DNA of 64,000 nucleotides from Halobacillus locisalis (GCF_013694105.1 NZ_JACEFG010000002.1:372001-436000), one strand, 5' to 3'. Positions 17,722 through 26,195 are shown, numbered from the stretch's first letter. The notes: generated from the sequence alone by a model not told the origin. Translations and numbers: made by a program.

Positions 17722-18474
17722 CTAAAAATGTTCGCATAGCCAAGCTGATGTCAGTTGCTCTATATCATCCATATAATCCAAGAAATCATGAGGCGCTCCA
17801 TCAATGATTTCAAGCCTGGATCCTTTGGGTAGCCATCTCATCCCTTGTTTGGTCAGTGGCATTAACGTCGCTTCTTCTCCTTCTGTTCCATGAACGATGA
17901 GAGTAGGACAAGTCACTTGTGATAGAAGAGTTTTCTGATTGAATTGCTCAAAGTCTGCAAGCATCTGTCGTGTAATCACGATTTTCGTTCGGTAAGGATC
18001 GGTGACGGGGTGAGTGAATGCACCGGTCTGTTGTAACTCTCTTAACTGCTCCTGGGTGAATTCTTCCGACCAATCATAAGACACAGGACCTGTCCCGGCA
18101 CCAGTCAAAATCATGGTTTTGACAAGGGTTGGGTCGAAGGCTTCTAGACTCACGCGTGCCCCCAAACTGTGGCCATACAGGGCGATTTGATCGTACCCTA
18201 GCCTGCTGGCATATGTTAGTGCGGCTCGTACGTCTTCTGTTTCCCCGGCGAGTGTAAGAGGGCGGTCATCACTATCTCCACATCCCCCGAAATCAAATCG
18301 AAGAACGGAGAAACCGAGATTTTGAAAAGTGGTGGCAAGGCGATCGAAGCGTCCTCTAGAGGAGCGGTTTCCTCGAAAACCGTGGCACATGATGACTAGT
18401 TTGTCAGGACTAGCTGGTTGAAGAACCCCCCGAAGAGTGATTCCGCTATCATTCATAAAAGAGATTTGGTTCAT
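17722..18474 (-). CDS. Alpha/beta hydrolase
   Basis: A 250-residue esterase-like hydrolase without signal peptide. Seen are the oxyanion HGFRGNRSS region, the nucleophile elbow GHSLGAR (Ser103) and the C-terminal catalytic His229 in GAPHDF. The acid is probably the aspartate/glutamate after LIVHGTEGE. RBS GGGGGAG. It lies 61 bases downstream-facing to nothing else on its strand except nagZ, whose transcription may be shared. The substrate cannot be predicted; acyl-peptide or cinnamoyl esterases have similar outlines. Confidence 0.82.
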   Translation of the reverse strand: MNQISFMNDSGITLRGVLQPASPDKLVIMCHGFRGNRSSRGRFDRLATTFQNLGFSVLRFDFGGCGDSDDRPLTLAGETEDVRAALTYASRLGYDQIALYGHSLGARVSLEAFDPTLVKTMILTGAGTGPVSYDWSEEFTQEQLRELQQTGAFTHPVTDPYRTKIVITRQMLADFEQFNQKTLLSQVTCPTLIVHGTEGEEATLMPLTKQGMRWLPKGSRLEIIDGAPHDFLDYMDDIEQLTSAWLCEHF

Positions 18475-18541
18475 TTTTCCCGACTCCCCCGTTATTTGCT
18501 ATCTCCATTCTATCATGTAGGTTCTTATGGTTCGAATGACC

Positions 18542-18562
18542 ACTCTAATTACGCTTTAGAGT
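18542..18562. promoter_or_regulatory. Inverted repeat upstream of the HTH/F1-beta gene
   Basis: ACTCTAA-N7-TTAGAGT, 31 bases before the -35. The word AGAGTAA recurs just after the -10, at 18625-18631. Possible operator for autoregulation by the HTH protein. Confidence 0.4.
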
Positions 18563-18592
18563 AAAAAAATTACTTTTTAACAAAAATAAAAA

Positions 18593-18621
18593 TTGCTTTT
18601 AACCGTATATAGAATTACTAT
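18593..18621 (+). promoter_or_regulatory. Sigma-A promoter of the HTH/F1-beta gene
   Basis: TTGCTT at 18593-18598, 17-base spacer, TACTAT at 18616-18621; AAAGGAGG at 18632-18639 follows. Confidence 0.75.
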
Positions 18622-18645
18622 AAAGAGTAACAAAGGAGGTAAATG

Positions 18646-19686
18646 ATGGAATCTATTCACTTGAATGTGTCTTTACTGAGGAAGCGTGTTCCTCAATTGA
18701 CGAAGGCCGCTAAGTCTGTAGGTTTAAGACCGGCAACCGTCTCTAATTTATGTACAGGTAAAATTTCAATTGCGCGCACGGAAGTTCGTACACTAGTAGC
18801 CTTAGCCAATCTAGCTGATTGTAGTTTGGATGAATTAATCGTTCGAGGGGAGAGGTATGAGATGATTGAAACTGGAATCAAGACACTGGATTTATTTGCA
18901 CCATTAGCCAAAGGAGGTACAGCGGGGTTAGTTGCACGTCCTGGTATGGGGCAACTGGTTGTACTAGCTGAAATTTTTCACCGGTTAAAAAGTGAGGGAT
19001 ATACGGTTGTCGTGTTATTACCGGAAGGAGACCACCCAGAAGTAAACGACATTACAGAAGGGTTGGATCATGTGTATGAGGATATTGATGAAGCGGATCA
19101 AGCTGTTCAGTCCATCGGTGTCGACCATGATGTTATCTTTGTGGCGGACCGTTCTCACGTTCAGAACGGAAATACGATGCGCTTGCAAGAAAAATGGGCC
19201 TCTCTCACCTCTGTCACGACTTTCTTAATTGACTTTAAAGGAGAAGCTGTCGACGAAGAGTTTCCGTTTGGTCCTTTAGAGACGGTATGGCAGTTTGATA
19301 GTGATTTAGCTGCACGTCGCCTGTACCCAGCCATCCACCCTTTGTATTCCACCTCATCCGTGCTGGAAGGGTCCAACCTTGAACAACATCACTTTACCAT
19401 TCAACAAAAAGCGAAACGTCAATTGAGAAGGTACCGGGAATTGCGCTCAATCGTTCGTATTAATGGAGTGGACACTCTACCGGAAGCGGATCAACGATTG
19501 TATAAAAGGGGAGAACGATTAGAAGCATACCTTACCCAACCATTTTTCGTTGCCGAGCATTTTACGGGACAAAAAGGGGAGAACGTTCCGTTAAATGAGA
19601 TGCTCGAAGACGTGAGGAAGATCCTTGATGGAGCCATCGATCACCGTTCGGTAGATGAACTAACATCAATTGGCCGGCTAACTTAA
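18646..19686 (+). CDS. XRE-type helix-turn-helix fused to a degenerate F1-ATPase beta-subunit-like domain
   Basis: A 346-residue protein joining two unrelated families. Residues 10-65 form a Cro/C1-type HTH (LTKAAKSVGLRPATVSNLC ... LDELI). From residue 73 the sequence follows the F1 beta subunit: ETGIKTLDLFAPLAKGG, then the P-loop position reading ARPGMGQL (Lys and Thr lost), the GER position reading EGD, a Walker B-like VIFVAD (161-168), a roughly 28-residue deletion, YPAIHPLYSTSSVL (227-240), GVDTLPEAD in place of the DELSEED loop, and QPFFVAEHFTG (298-308). The N-terminal beta barrel is absent. Phosphate binding and catalysis look lost while the adenine-pocket Tyr and Phe positions remain, so a nucleotide-sensing regulator is a possible role. 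Start 18646 is preferred over ATG 18643 by RBS spacing. Monocistronic. Confidence 0.85.
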   Translation: MESIHLNVSLLRKRVPQLTKAAKSVGLRPATVSNLCTGKISIARTEVRTLVALANLADCSLDELIVRGERYEMIETGIKTLDLFAPLAKGGTAGLVARPGMGQLVVLAEIFHRLKSEGYTVVVLLPEGDHPEVNDITEGLDHVYEDIDEADQAVQSIGVDHDVIFVADRSHVQNGNTMRLQEKWASLTSVTTFLIDFKGEAVDEEFPFGPLETVWQFDSDLAARRLYPAIHPLYSTSSVLEGSNLEQHHFTIQQKAKRQLRRYRELRSIVRINGVDTLPEADQRLYKRGERLEAYLTQPFFVAEHFTGQKGENVPLNEMLEDVRKILDGAIDHRSVDELTSIGRLT

Positions 19687-19693
19687 TATAATC

Positions 19694-19725
19694 AAAGCGT
19701 CTAGATGTAACTAGGCGCTTTTTTG
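19694..19725 (+). terminator. Rho-independent terminator
   Basis: AAAGCGTCTAG / CTAGGCGCTTT stem with one G-T pair, then T run. Confidence 0.88.
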
Positions 19726-19738
19726 ATTTGAAAAAGTC

Positions 19739-19778
19739 TTGCACCTTTTTGTGTAACTGTTATATTATAAGTATAACA
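19739..19778 (+). promoter_or_regulatory. Promoter with overlapping palindromic operator of the ytrA-like operon
   Basis: TTGCAC at 19739-19744, 18-base spacer, TATTAT at 19763-19768. A perfect inverted repeat TGTTATA-N7-TATAACA (19758-19778) covers the -10. It sits 25 bases before a GntR-type repressor gene, so self-repression is expected. Confidence 0.7.
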
Positions 19779-19802
19779 AGCAAATAGAGAGGAGTTGTCG
19801 TA

Positions 19803-20195
19803 GTGTTTATCCAGTTAGACTTCGAATCCAAAAAGCCGATATACACGCAGCTCAAGCACGAAATCATCGCTGGAATTGCCAAACAGAAGCTTGAAGCCGG
19901 TGAGGGTCTTCCTTCAGTACGGTCACTGGCGGCTGATTTAGGGATCAATTTGCACACCGTCAACAAAGCTTACCAACAGCTGAAGCAGGAAGGGTTCATT
20001 TTGATTCACAGGCAAAAAGGCGTTGTCATCAATCCTGATGGTGTAACGCCTGCTGATGAGGATTATCATGCAGAACTGAAAGATTTGCTGCGACCTTCTA
20101 TTGCAGAGTCCGTTTGTCGCGGTATGAGTGAAGAAGAATATCTATCGATGTGTCGTGAGTTATTCAAAGAATTTTCAGAGGGGGAAGAGAAATGA
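19803..20195 (+). CDS. GntR-family transcriptional regulator, YtrA subfamily
   Basis: A 130-residue repressor: an N-terminal winged helix (PIYTQLKHEIIAGIAKQ ... LPSVRSLAADLGINLHTVNKAY) and only a short C-terminal dimerisation segment, the mark of the YtrA subfamily. YtrA-type repressors usually control the transporter or membrane protein encoded with them, and here the next gene overlaps it by four bases (ATGA). The start is GTG 19803 with AGGAG eight bases upstream. The palindrome over its promoter is the likely operator. Confidence 0.88.
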   Translation: MFIQLDFESKKPIYTQLKHEIIAGIAKQKLEAGEGLPSVRSLAADLGINLHTVNKAYQQLKQEGFILIHRQKGVVINPDGVTPADEDYHAELKDLLRPSIAESVCRGMSEEEYLSMCRELFKEFSEGEEK

Positions 20196-21304
20196 GTTCG
20201 TTATTAGGGGGCGTCATTTTTGTAGCAATCATGATTCCTGTATTTCTCACATCGATGTTCATTCCTTACTGGACGAGAAAAACGGAAAGCTTTGGAGTCT
20301 CCATTCCAGAAGAGGTGTACCATTATAATGAATTGAAGGGGTTCAGAAAGTCGTATGCCACAAGAGTAGGGATTTTCAGTGTGGTGATTGCCGCTGTGTT
20401 TCTATTGTTCAGTGCAGGTGGGCTTGAAAGCGAACAGGCTTTCAGTTGGTTGTTCAGCACAATCATATTAACCTATTTAGTAGGGAGCTTCATCATTTAC
20501 TTGAGGTATCATAACCGAATGAAAGTCATGAAAAAGGAGCAAGGGTGGCAGAAGGAAAAACCACAGCGCACCGTGATTGACACGTCTTTCCGTGATCAAA
20601 AATTGACGTATTCGAATGCATGGTTCCTGCTGCCGCTTGCGGTTACCGTAGCAACGATTTTCATGACATTCAGTTTTTTCGACCGCATACCGGATCGGAT
20701 TCCGATGCAGTATGATTTTGCAGGGAACGTAACAAACTGGGCGGATAAATCGTACCGTAGTGTACTCTTTATGCCCGTGATGCAAGTGTATTTGATCGGA
20801 TTATTTCTATTCATTAACAGTATGACGGCACGGGCGAAGCAACAGGTGAGTGCTGAGAAACCTGAAGAGTCAAAGGCTCGCAACGTCATCTTTAGGCGCC
20901 GTTGGTCTCTATTTTTGATCCTGACCAGTGTGGGGATCGTCCTACTGTTCTCCCTCATTCAGTGGTCGTTCATCTTCTCAGTACCTCAGTCGCTCCTTGT
21001 TTACACACCGATTCTATTTGGGGCAGCGGTCACAATCGCGTCCATTTGGATTGCATATACGACAGGGCAAGGTGGAAGTAGAGTCCAGATGACGACTACA
21101 GACTCGGGAGATGTCATTGATCGTGACGATGATCGCTACTGGAAGTTGGGCCAATTTTATTTTAATAAAAACGACCCTTCGCTATTTTTGGAAAAACGCT
21201 TTGGAGTCGGATGGACAATCAACTTGGCCCGCCCACTGGCCTGGATCATTTTCCTTGTCATCATCGGATTAGCCGTAGGCCTCCCGCTCATTCTAGGCGT
21301 ATAA
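20192..21304 (+). CDS. DUF1648 / DUF5808 membrane protein
   Basis: A 370-residue membrane protein with about eight hydrophobic segments. The DUF1648 signature is at about residues 165-185 (RIPDRIPMQYDFAGNVTNWAD), and the C-terminal DUF5808 module is at about 310-350 (DDRYWKLGQFYFNKNDPSL ... GWTINLARP). SdpI-like proteins carry DUF1648, and some give immunity to secreted toxins, but no toxin gene is seen here. It is translationally coupled to the YtrA-type repressor, so its expression is probably induced by a signal that this repressor senses. Confidence 0.8.
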   Translation: MSSLLGGVIFVAIMIPVFLTSMFIPYWTRKTESFGVSIPEEVYHYNELKGFRKSYATRVGIFSVVIAAVFLLFSAGGLESEQAFSWLFSTIILTYLVGSFIIYLRYHNRMKVMKKEQGWQKEKPQRTVIDTSFRDQKLTYSNAWFLLPLAVTVATIFMTFSFFDRIPDRIPMQYDFAGNVTNWADKSYRSVLFMPVMQVYLIGLFLFINSMTARAKQQVSAEKPEESKARNVIFRRRWSLFLILTSVGIVLLFSLIQWSFIFSVPQSLLVYTPILFGAAVTIASIWIAYTTGQGGSRVQMTTTDSGDVIDRDDDRYWKLGQFYFNKNDPSLFLEKRFGVGWTINLARPLAWIIFLVIIGLAVGLPLILGV

Positions 21305-21585
21305 CAAAACCGTCGCCATTCACATTGTGGTGGTTGTTATCGTAGCCCTCTCGGGTTCGTCGTCTCGACTATTTTGATAATCATCTACCTGCAAAACGGT
21401 TGAGATAGGATGTCTCTCGGCAGTTTTAGATTCTTTCCATCGTAAATAGTGTTGAGAGAAAGGTGATCACAACCATTTTAAGTGCAGTCTGTTTAAATAA
21501 TTGTCGAGATAGCGGTTGTCACAGCACTTTTTTAGACATCAGCCTGATTAAACGGTAGAGAAAGAAGTTATCCTGTCTTTTTCAG
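21305..21585. other. 280-base intergenic stretch, no gene
   Basis: No reading frame with a start signal. It contains loosely similar words (TTGAGATAGGATGTC, TCGAGATAGCGGTTGTC, TTGAGAGAAAGGTGATC) that suggest a decayed short-word repeat, not a clear element. Confidence 0.4.
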
Positions 21586-21619
21586 AAAAACAGCCACCGC
21601 TCATTGCGGTGGCTGTTTT
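21586..21619 (-). terminator. Terminator of the two-component operon
   Basis: AACAGCCACCGC / GCGGTGGCTGTT with 5-base loop; on the minus strand it is followed by a T run. Confidence 0.9.
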
Positions 21620-21633
21620 GGATAAGAATCATA

Positions 21634-22254
21634 TTAGTGCGTGTACCATTTATACAACTTCTTAGGTCTGCCAATCTTCTGATGGCTGACGACCTGCTTC
21701 ACTTTTCCTTCTTCAAGCAAGTGCATTAAGTAACGATAAACCGTTGGATAAGCGAGCCCGATTTCCTTGGATATAGCATCAACAGGGTAGGGGTCACGGT
21801 GTTCTTTCAGGAACTCAGCAACGGATTGCAACGTTCCCTTACTGATTCCTTTCGCTGTAAAGACATCCTCATCCTCTTCTTTAGCGTGCTTCATATTGGC
21901 GATTTGAACATGCAGACGGATGCGCGAGATTAAATCAGGCGCTTTAACAGGCTTCAAGGCGAAATCTGTCGCCCCTTCTTCAATGAAGCGGTCGGCCACT
22001 TCTTGGCGTTCATCTACGGTTAACACAAGAATAGGGATGGTTGTGTTATGCTTGCGAATCTCCCGTACCGTCTGTAGTCCATCCATCTCCGGCATGTGAT
22101 AATCCACTAAGATGACATCATACGTCTCAGAGAGAAACTTGCTGACCCCTTCACGACCATTCTCTGCCGTATCCGAATCCCAATCGGCATGCTTGCAAAA
22201 TTCAGACAACATGTACCGCAATGATTCATCGTTATCTATAATTAAGATTTTCAT
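21634..22254 (-). CDS. Response regulator, receiver plus C-terminal winged helix (CitB/DcuR-like output)
   Basis: A 206-residue regulator. The receiver domain has the acid pair in DNDE, the phospho-aspartate in VDYHMPEMDG and the lysine in ALKPVKAP. The output domain (about 135-206) reads LQSVAEFLKEHRDPYPVDA and ends HQKIGRPKKLYKWY, the shape of the citrate/malate-type response regulators. The start is ATG 22254 with GGAGAG upstream, inside the 3' end of the kinase gene (23-base overlap). The two genes form a pair. No target gene is evident next to it. Confidence 0.88.
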   Translation of the reverse strand: MKILIIDNDESLRYMLSEFCKHADWDSDTAENGREGVSKFLSETYDVILVDYHMPEMDGLQTVREIRKHNTTIPILVLTVDERQEVADRFIEEGATDFALKPVKAPDLISRIRLHVQIANMKHAKEEDEDVFTAKGISKGTLQSVAEFLKEHRDPYPVDAISKEIGLAYPTVYRYLMHLLEEGKVKQVVSHQKIGRPKKLYKWYTH

Positions 22255-23599
22255 AGCGCACTCTCTCCTTCGGTAAATGAATCCAGAATGTCGTACCCTC
22301 TCCATCCACACTTTCAATCGATAATGTCGCATCGTGTTCTTTGACGACGTTTTGGACGAACGTCAACCCGACACCAGGGTGGGATTTAGTGCTGAATCCA
22401 GCTTTCCATATTTTCTGTTTGTTTTCTTCGGTAATGCCCTGACCATTGTCCTGCACCCCGAGGAACAGTTCGTTGTCTGAGATTTTCGAACAGATGGTGA
22501 CGGTTGCGTCCGTTTGTCCTTCAACAGCATCACTGGCATTATCAATTAAATTGACAAGCGCGCGGGTCATCCGGATTTTGTTGATGTGGATTTCGATCTC
22601 TTCATCGGCTTGAAGGTCAAATTGATAGATCGTAGCTGAATCAGACAGCTTGTTCGCTCGGACATATTCGATGAAGGATTTCATCGTACACCAATTCTTT
22701 TTTTCATGGTAAAGGATTTCAGATACCATATCACTGGTCGATTGAATAGAGGAAGAGATTTTCTTCGTGTACCGTAAAATCTCAGGATCTTCTGTCTTTA
22801 ATTCAATTAACGAATTCAAACCTTCCATTAAAGAAAGCGGGGTTTTCAGATCGTGAACGAGGTGGAGGGCCTCTCTTCCAGATCGTGATTCTGCTACATC
22901 ATGACGAGCCCGGTGTAAATCCTGTCTCATTTTCCATTTTTGTTCAGATACCGTTAAATAAATAGCGAGGATGAGGGCGTTCATGATAAAAATACCGCAA
23001 AAGACTAAACTATAAAAAGACAACGTCGAACCGAAGCCTAGCTGCTCAGCCGTTTGTTTCACTTCCGTGGAAACGGGGCCGCCTCCAAAACCAAATGGAC
23101 TGAGGAACAATACAACATCGAGCCATTGAAAACCAAGGAGTAATTGCCCTAAAACGATGGATTTAAAAACAGGGCGGAGGCGTCCTTTTCCGAGTAAATG
23201 AAGAACAGCAATCGATAACAAAATTAAAAGAGCGGGCCCCCCGAAATGGTAGTTCAACGTATTGTATCCGTTAATGATTCCATAGACCAGCGGGATAATG
23301 AGAAGAGGGACTGCCACCTTCAACCAGGACTTATCGAGATGCACTCCGAGTTCATCCCCGAGGAGTAAGGCGCCTAGGTAGTGGGGAAGAGCACGAACCG
23401 TGTTGAGCATGACCAGGGCGAAAGCCACCATCATCAAGGTGCTCCCAGAAGGCTCATCACGTAATTGCTGCAAAAGGGACGCTAAGCCTGAACTTTCAAC
23501 ATTCAACCAGATCGGCATGGTGACACCAATCAGAATGAGGGTTATATAAATCCAGATGCTTTTCGAGTGTAACAGTTGTCGGTTCATCGTTCTTTTCAC
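22232..23599 (-). CDS. Membrane sensor histidine kinase
   Basis: A 455-residue kinase. The first 220 residues hold six to seven membrane helices with no large extracellular domain, suggesting it senses the membrane or a membrane-soluble cue. The H-box is VHDLKTPLSLM (about residue 245), the N-box NLIDNASDAV, then DNGQGI and GVGLTFVQNVV. The membrane sensor is unlike the periplasmic PAS kinases (CitS/DcuS) usual for this output type of regulator. It is upstream of and overlaps its response regulator. Signal unknown. Confidence 0.87.
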   Translation of the reverse strand: MKRTMNRQLLHSKSIWIYITLILIGVTMPIWLNVESSGLASLLQQLRDEPSGSTLMMVAFALVMLNTVRALPHYLGALLLGDELGVHLDKSWLKVAVPLLIIPLVYGIINGYNTLNYHFGGPALLILLSIAVLHLLGKGRLRPVFKSIVLGQLLLGFQWLDVVLFLSPFGFGGGPVSTEVKQTAEQLGFGSTLSFYSLVFCGIFIMNALILAIYLTVSEQKWKMRQDLHRARHDVAESRSGREALHLVHDLKTPLSLMEGLNSLIELKTEDPEILRYTKKISSSIQSTSDMVSEILYHEKKNWCTMKSFIEYVRANKLSDSATIYQFDLQADEEIEIHINKIRMTRALVNLIDNASDAVEGQTDATVTICSKISDNELFLGVQDNGQGITEENKQKIWKAGFSTKSHPGVGLTFVQNVVKEHDATLSIESVDGEGTTFWIHLPKERVRYENLNYR

Positions 23600-23841
23600 C
23601 CTAACGCGTACAATCTTTTCTATTATTTTAATACAGTTAAGAGAATTTTTCGATTCTTTTTTACACGAACGCGTTAAATGATAGGGAGGATGGAAGGAAT
23701 AATCACTTTGTAAGCGAGCTACTTCGTTTTATAATAGAATATGAAAATCTTACTCTTCTAAGGTTAGTTTTATGCCTTGATCGGAAGAGTAGGGTCAAGC
23801 AACATACGGAAGATTGAATCGAACGAATGAAGGTGCATACA
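23600..23841. other. Divergent intergenic region kinase / pabA
   Basis: 240 bases between divergent genes, AT-rich near the kinase. ACGCGT occurs twice (about 23606 and 23668). TATAAT-like ATAATAG near 23732 may serve pabA. No operator could be assigned. Confidence 0.35.
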
Positions 23842-24435
23842 ATGATTGTCATCATAGATAACTATGATTCCTTTACGTATAATTTATTTCAATATTTTCA
23901 ACAAATGACAGGGGACGTACGCGTTTATCGCAACGATCAAGTCACGACCAGTGAGCTCTTTGAAATAGGGGCGACGCTCCTCGTTCTGTCCCCTGGTCCC
24001 GGGCATCCTGGAGAGACGGGGGTCAGTGCGGACGTCTTGCGAGAATTCAGTGGGAAGGTTCCGATTTTAGGAATCTGTCTAGGTCATCAACTGATTGTCG
24101 ATTTCTTTGGTGGAAGTGTAATCAAAGGGCTGCAGCCAATGCAGGGGAAAGTGACACGTGTGACGCATGACGGGCAGACCATTTTTGAGAACCTGCCCTC
24201 TTCTTTGCAAGTCACGAGGTATCACTCCCTCGTTACACCTGCAGATCAGTTGCCGCCATCTTTAGAAGTAAGCGCTACATCGGAGGATGGGGTCGTGATG
24301 GCCGTCAGGCATCGTCACCTTCCGGTTGAAGGCATTCAATTCCATCCTGAATCGATTATGACGGAATATGGATACGATATGCTCTATTCTGCTTATCAAC
24401 GTGCGGAAACCTTTTCGAAAGAGGGGATTGGATGA
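23842..24435 (+). CDS. pabA: Aminodeoxychorismate synthase glutaminase subunit (PabA/TrpG type)
   Basis: Glutamine amidotransferase, 197 residues, supplying ammonia for 4-amino-4-deoxychorismate in folate synthesis. Seen are DNYDSFTYNL, the LSPGPGHPGE strand, the nucleophile cysteine in GICLGHQ and the His-Glu pair in IQFHPES. PabA and TrpG are alike, and in Bacillus one protein serves both; the pabB-pabC fusion next to it points to folate. ATG 23842 behind GAAGGTG is preferred to ATG 23827. The stop overlaps the next start in ATGA. Confidence 0.92.
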   Translation: MIVIIDNYDSFTYNLFQYFQQMTGDVRVYRNDQVTTSELFEIGATLLVLSPGPGHPGETGVSADVLREFSGKVPILGICLGHQLIVDFFGGSVIKGLQPMQGKVTRVTHDGQTIFENLPSSLQVTRYHSLVTPADQLPPSLEVSATSEDGVVMAVRHRHLPVEGIQFHPESIMTEYGYDMLYSAYQRAETFSKEGIG

Positions 24436-26195
24436 AAGAGCGAGAGGTCTACTTATTATTTGAATTCCTAGATTCAGAAGGTGTGCAGGAGCCTCACTTA
24501 TTCACAAAACCGGAAAAAATTCTTCTGGCTGATACGCTGGATGAGGTTCAGGAAGTATTTCGTGAAGCTGATGAGTGGCTCGGCCAGGGGTATTATGTAG
24601 CAGGATACGTCTCTTATGAAGCAGCTCCAGCCTTTGATACCTCGTTCCAAGTCCATTCCAACCCTCACTGGCCGCTTATTTGGTTCGGGGTATTCGACCG
24701 ACCAGTACCTTATGATTCGGAAAAGCGTAAGGGAGGAGAATTCTCTACTTCAGATTGGACGTGGAAAGGCGACTATCATGAGTATCAAAATGGCATCGAG
24801 GAGATCAAAAAGGCGATTGAGCGCGGTGACACGTATCAGGTGAACTATACAACTCGATTAGAAGCTGATTTCTCAGGGGACGACTGGTCATTTTACAAAC
24901 AGCTCGCGAGAAACCAACAATCTTCTTATAGTGCTTATCTTCAAATGGGAAGTCGGCGCTTGTTATCGGCTTCTCCCGAATTGTTTTTTAGAATTGATGA
25001 CGGGCACGTGACGACGAAACCGATGAAAGGAACGGCGAAACGTGGCCGGTTCACGGAGGAAGATGAGCGGTACATCAACCATTTGCGTACTTCAGAAAAA
25101 GAACGGGCGGAGAATCTAATGATCGTCGACCTTCTAAGAAATGATGTAGGGCGCATCGCGAAAGCCGGCACAGTGCGCGTGCCGAAGCTTTTTGAAGTAG
25201 AGACGTATCCGACTGTTCATCAAATGACGTCTACCGTTCAAGGGGAACTGCCAGAGGAGTTTACCATGCACAACGTCTTTCAAGCTTTGTTTCCGTGTGG
25301 TTCTATAACAGGCGCGCCGAAAGTGAGAACGATGGAATACATCCAAAAACTCGAATCATCTACGCGTGAGGTATATTGTGGGGCGATCGGGTTTATGACA
25401 CCAAACAAAGAAGCGGTCTTCAATGTTCCGATTCGAACGGTCATGATCGATCAGGACGAGCAGAAGGCGGTCTATGGAACAGGTGGTGGTGTGACATGGG
25501 ACTCAACTTCAGAAGGGGAGTTTGAAGAGATTCATACGAAAGCCCGTCTACTGACGGAAAAACGTCCAGATTTCCATTTACTTGAAACGATGAAGTTACA
25601 AGACGGGGCGTTTCCGCTTCTGAAGCAACATCTTCATCGCTTAGAGAAGTCTGCCCGTTATTTTGCGAGGGCGCTTGATTTGAAAGCTATTCGTGGAGCT
25701 TTAGAGACAGTGGCTGTATCGAATGGGAGGGGCGTGCACAAAGTGCGTCTGCTTGTCGATGAATTGGGCGAACCGACCATTGAGACGACGCCTTTAGACC
25801 AAACATCAAAGACCGTTACATGTTCATTAGCCCATTCCCCTGTGAATGAGAGTGACCCGTTTCTTTTTCATAAAACGACCCATAGGGATGTATATGATGT
25901 ACACAAAAACCCAAGTGTCTATTCCGTTTTACTATGGAATACACAAGAGGAGTTGACGGAATTCACAACGGGAAACTTGGTCGTGCGGATCGGTGATGAT
26001 TACTATACACCACCCGTTTCCTCAGGATTGCTTGCAGGGACGCGCAGACAACAATTGTTAGATGAAGGAAAAGTTGTGGAAAAGGTATTATATAAAGAAG
26101 ACCTGAATCGTGCAGACGACGTTTGGTTTATCAATGGCTTACGTGGTTGGTTGAACGTCACGTTCGACCATCAAGAAGAGGAGGGGATCGAATGA
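24432..26195 (+). CDS. pabB-pabC: Fused aminodeoxychorismate synthase component I and aminodeoxychorismate lyase
   Basis: A 587-residue fusion. Residues 1 to about 370 are the chorismate-binding enzyme, with KPMKGTAKRG, SEKERAENLMIVDLLRNDVGR, PCGSITGAPKVR and the closing YGTGGGVTWDS. Residues about 380-587 are a class-IV PLP aminotransferase fold (FHKTTHRDVYD with the PLP lysine; EFTTGNLVV; SSGLLAGTRR), which is PabC. One polypeptide therefore turns chorismate, with PabA, into p-aminobenzoate. The fusion is known in other bacteria. It overlaps both neighbours by four bases. Confidence 0.93.
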   Translation: MKEREVYLLFEFLDSEGVQEPHLFTKPEKILLADTLDEVQEVFREADEWLGQGYYVAGYVSYEAAPAFDTSFQVHSNPHWPLIWFGVFDRPVPYDSEKRKGGEFSTSDWTWKGDYHEYQNGIEEIKKAIERGDTYQVNYTTRLEADFSGDDWSFYKQLARNQQSSYSAYLQMGSRRLLSASPELFFRIDDGHVTTKPMKGTAKRGRFTEEDERYINHLRTSEKERAENLMIVDLLRNDVGRIAKAGTVRVPKLFEVETYPTVHQMTSTVQGELPEEFTMHNVFQALFPCGSITGAPKVRTMEYIQKLESSTREVYCGAIGFMTPNKEAVFNVPIRTVMIDQDEQKAVYGTGGGVTWDSTSEGEFEEIHTKARLLTEKRPDFHLLETMKLQDGAFPLLKQHLHRLEKSARYFARALDLKAIRGALETVAVSNGRGVHKVRLLVDELGEPTIETTPLDQTSKTVTCSLAHSPVNESDPFLFHKTTHRDVYDVHKNPSVYSVLLWNTQEELTEFTTGNLVVRIGDDYYTPPVSSGLLAGTRRQQLLDEGKVVEKVLYKEDLNRADDVWFINGLRGWLNVTFDHQEEEGIE

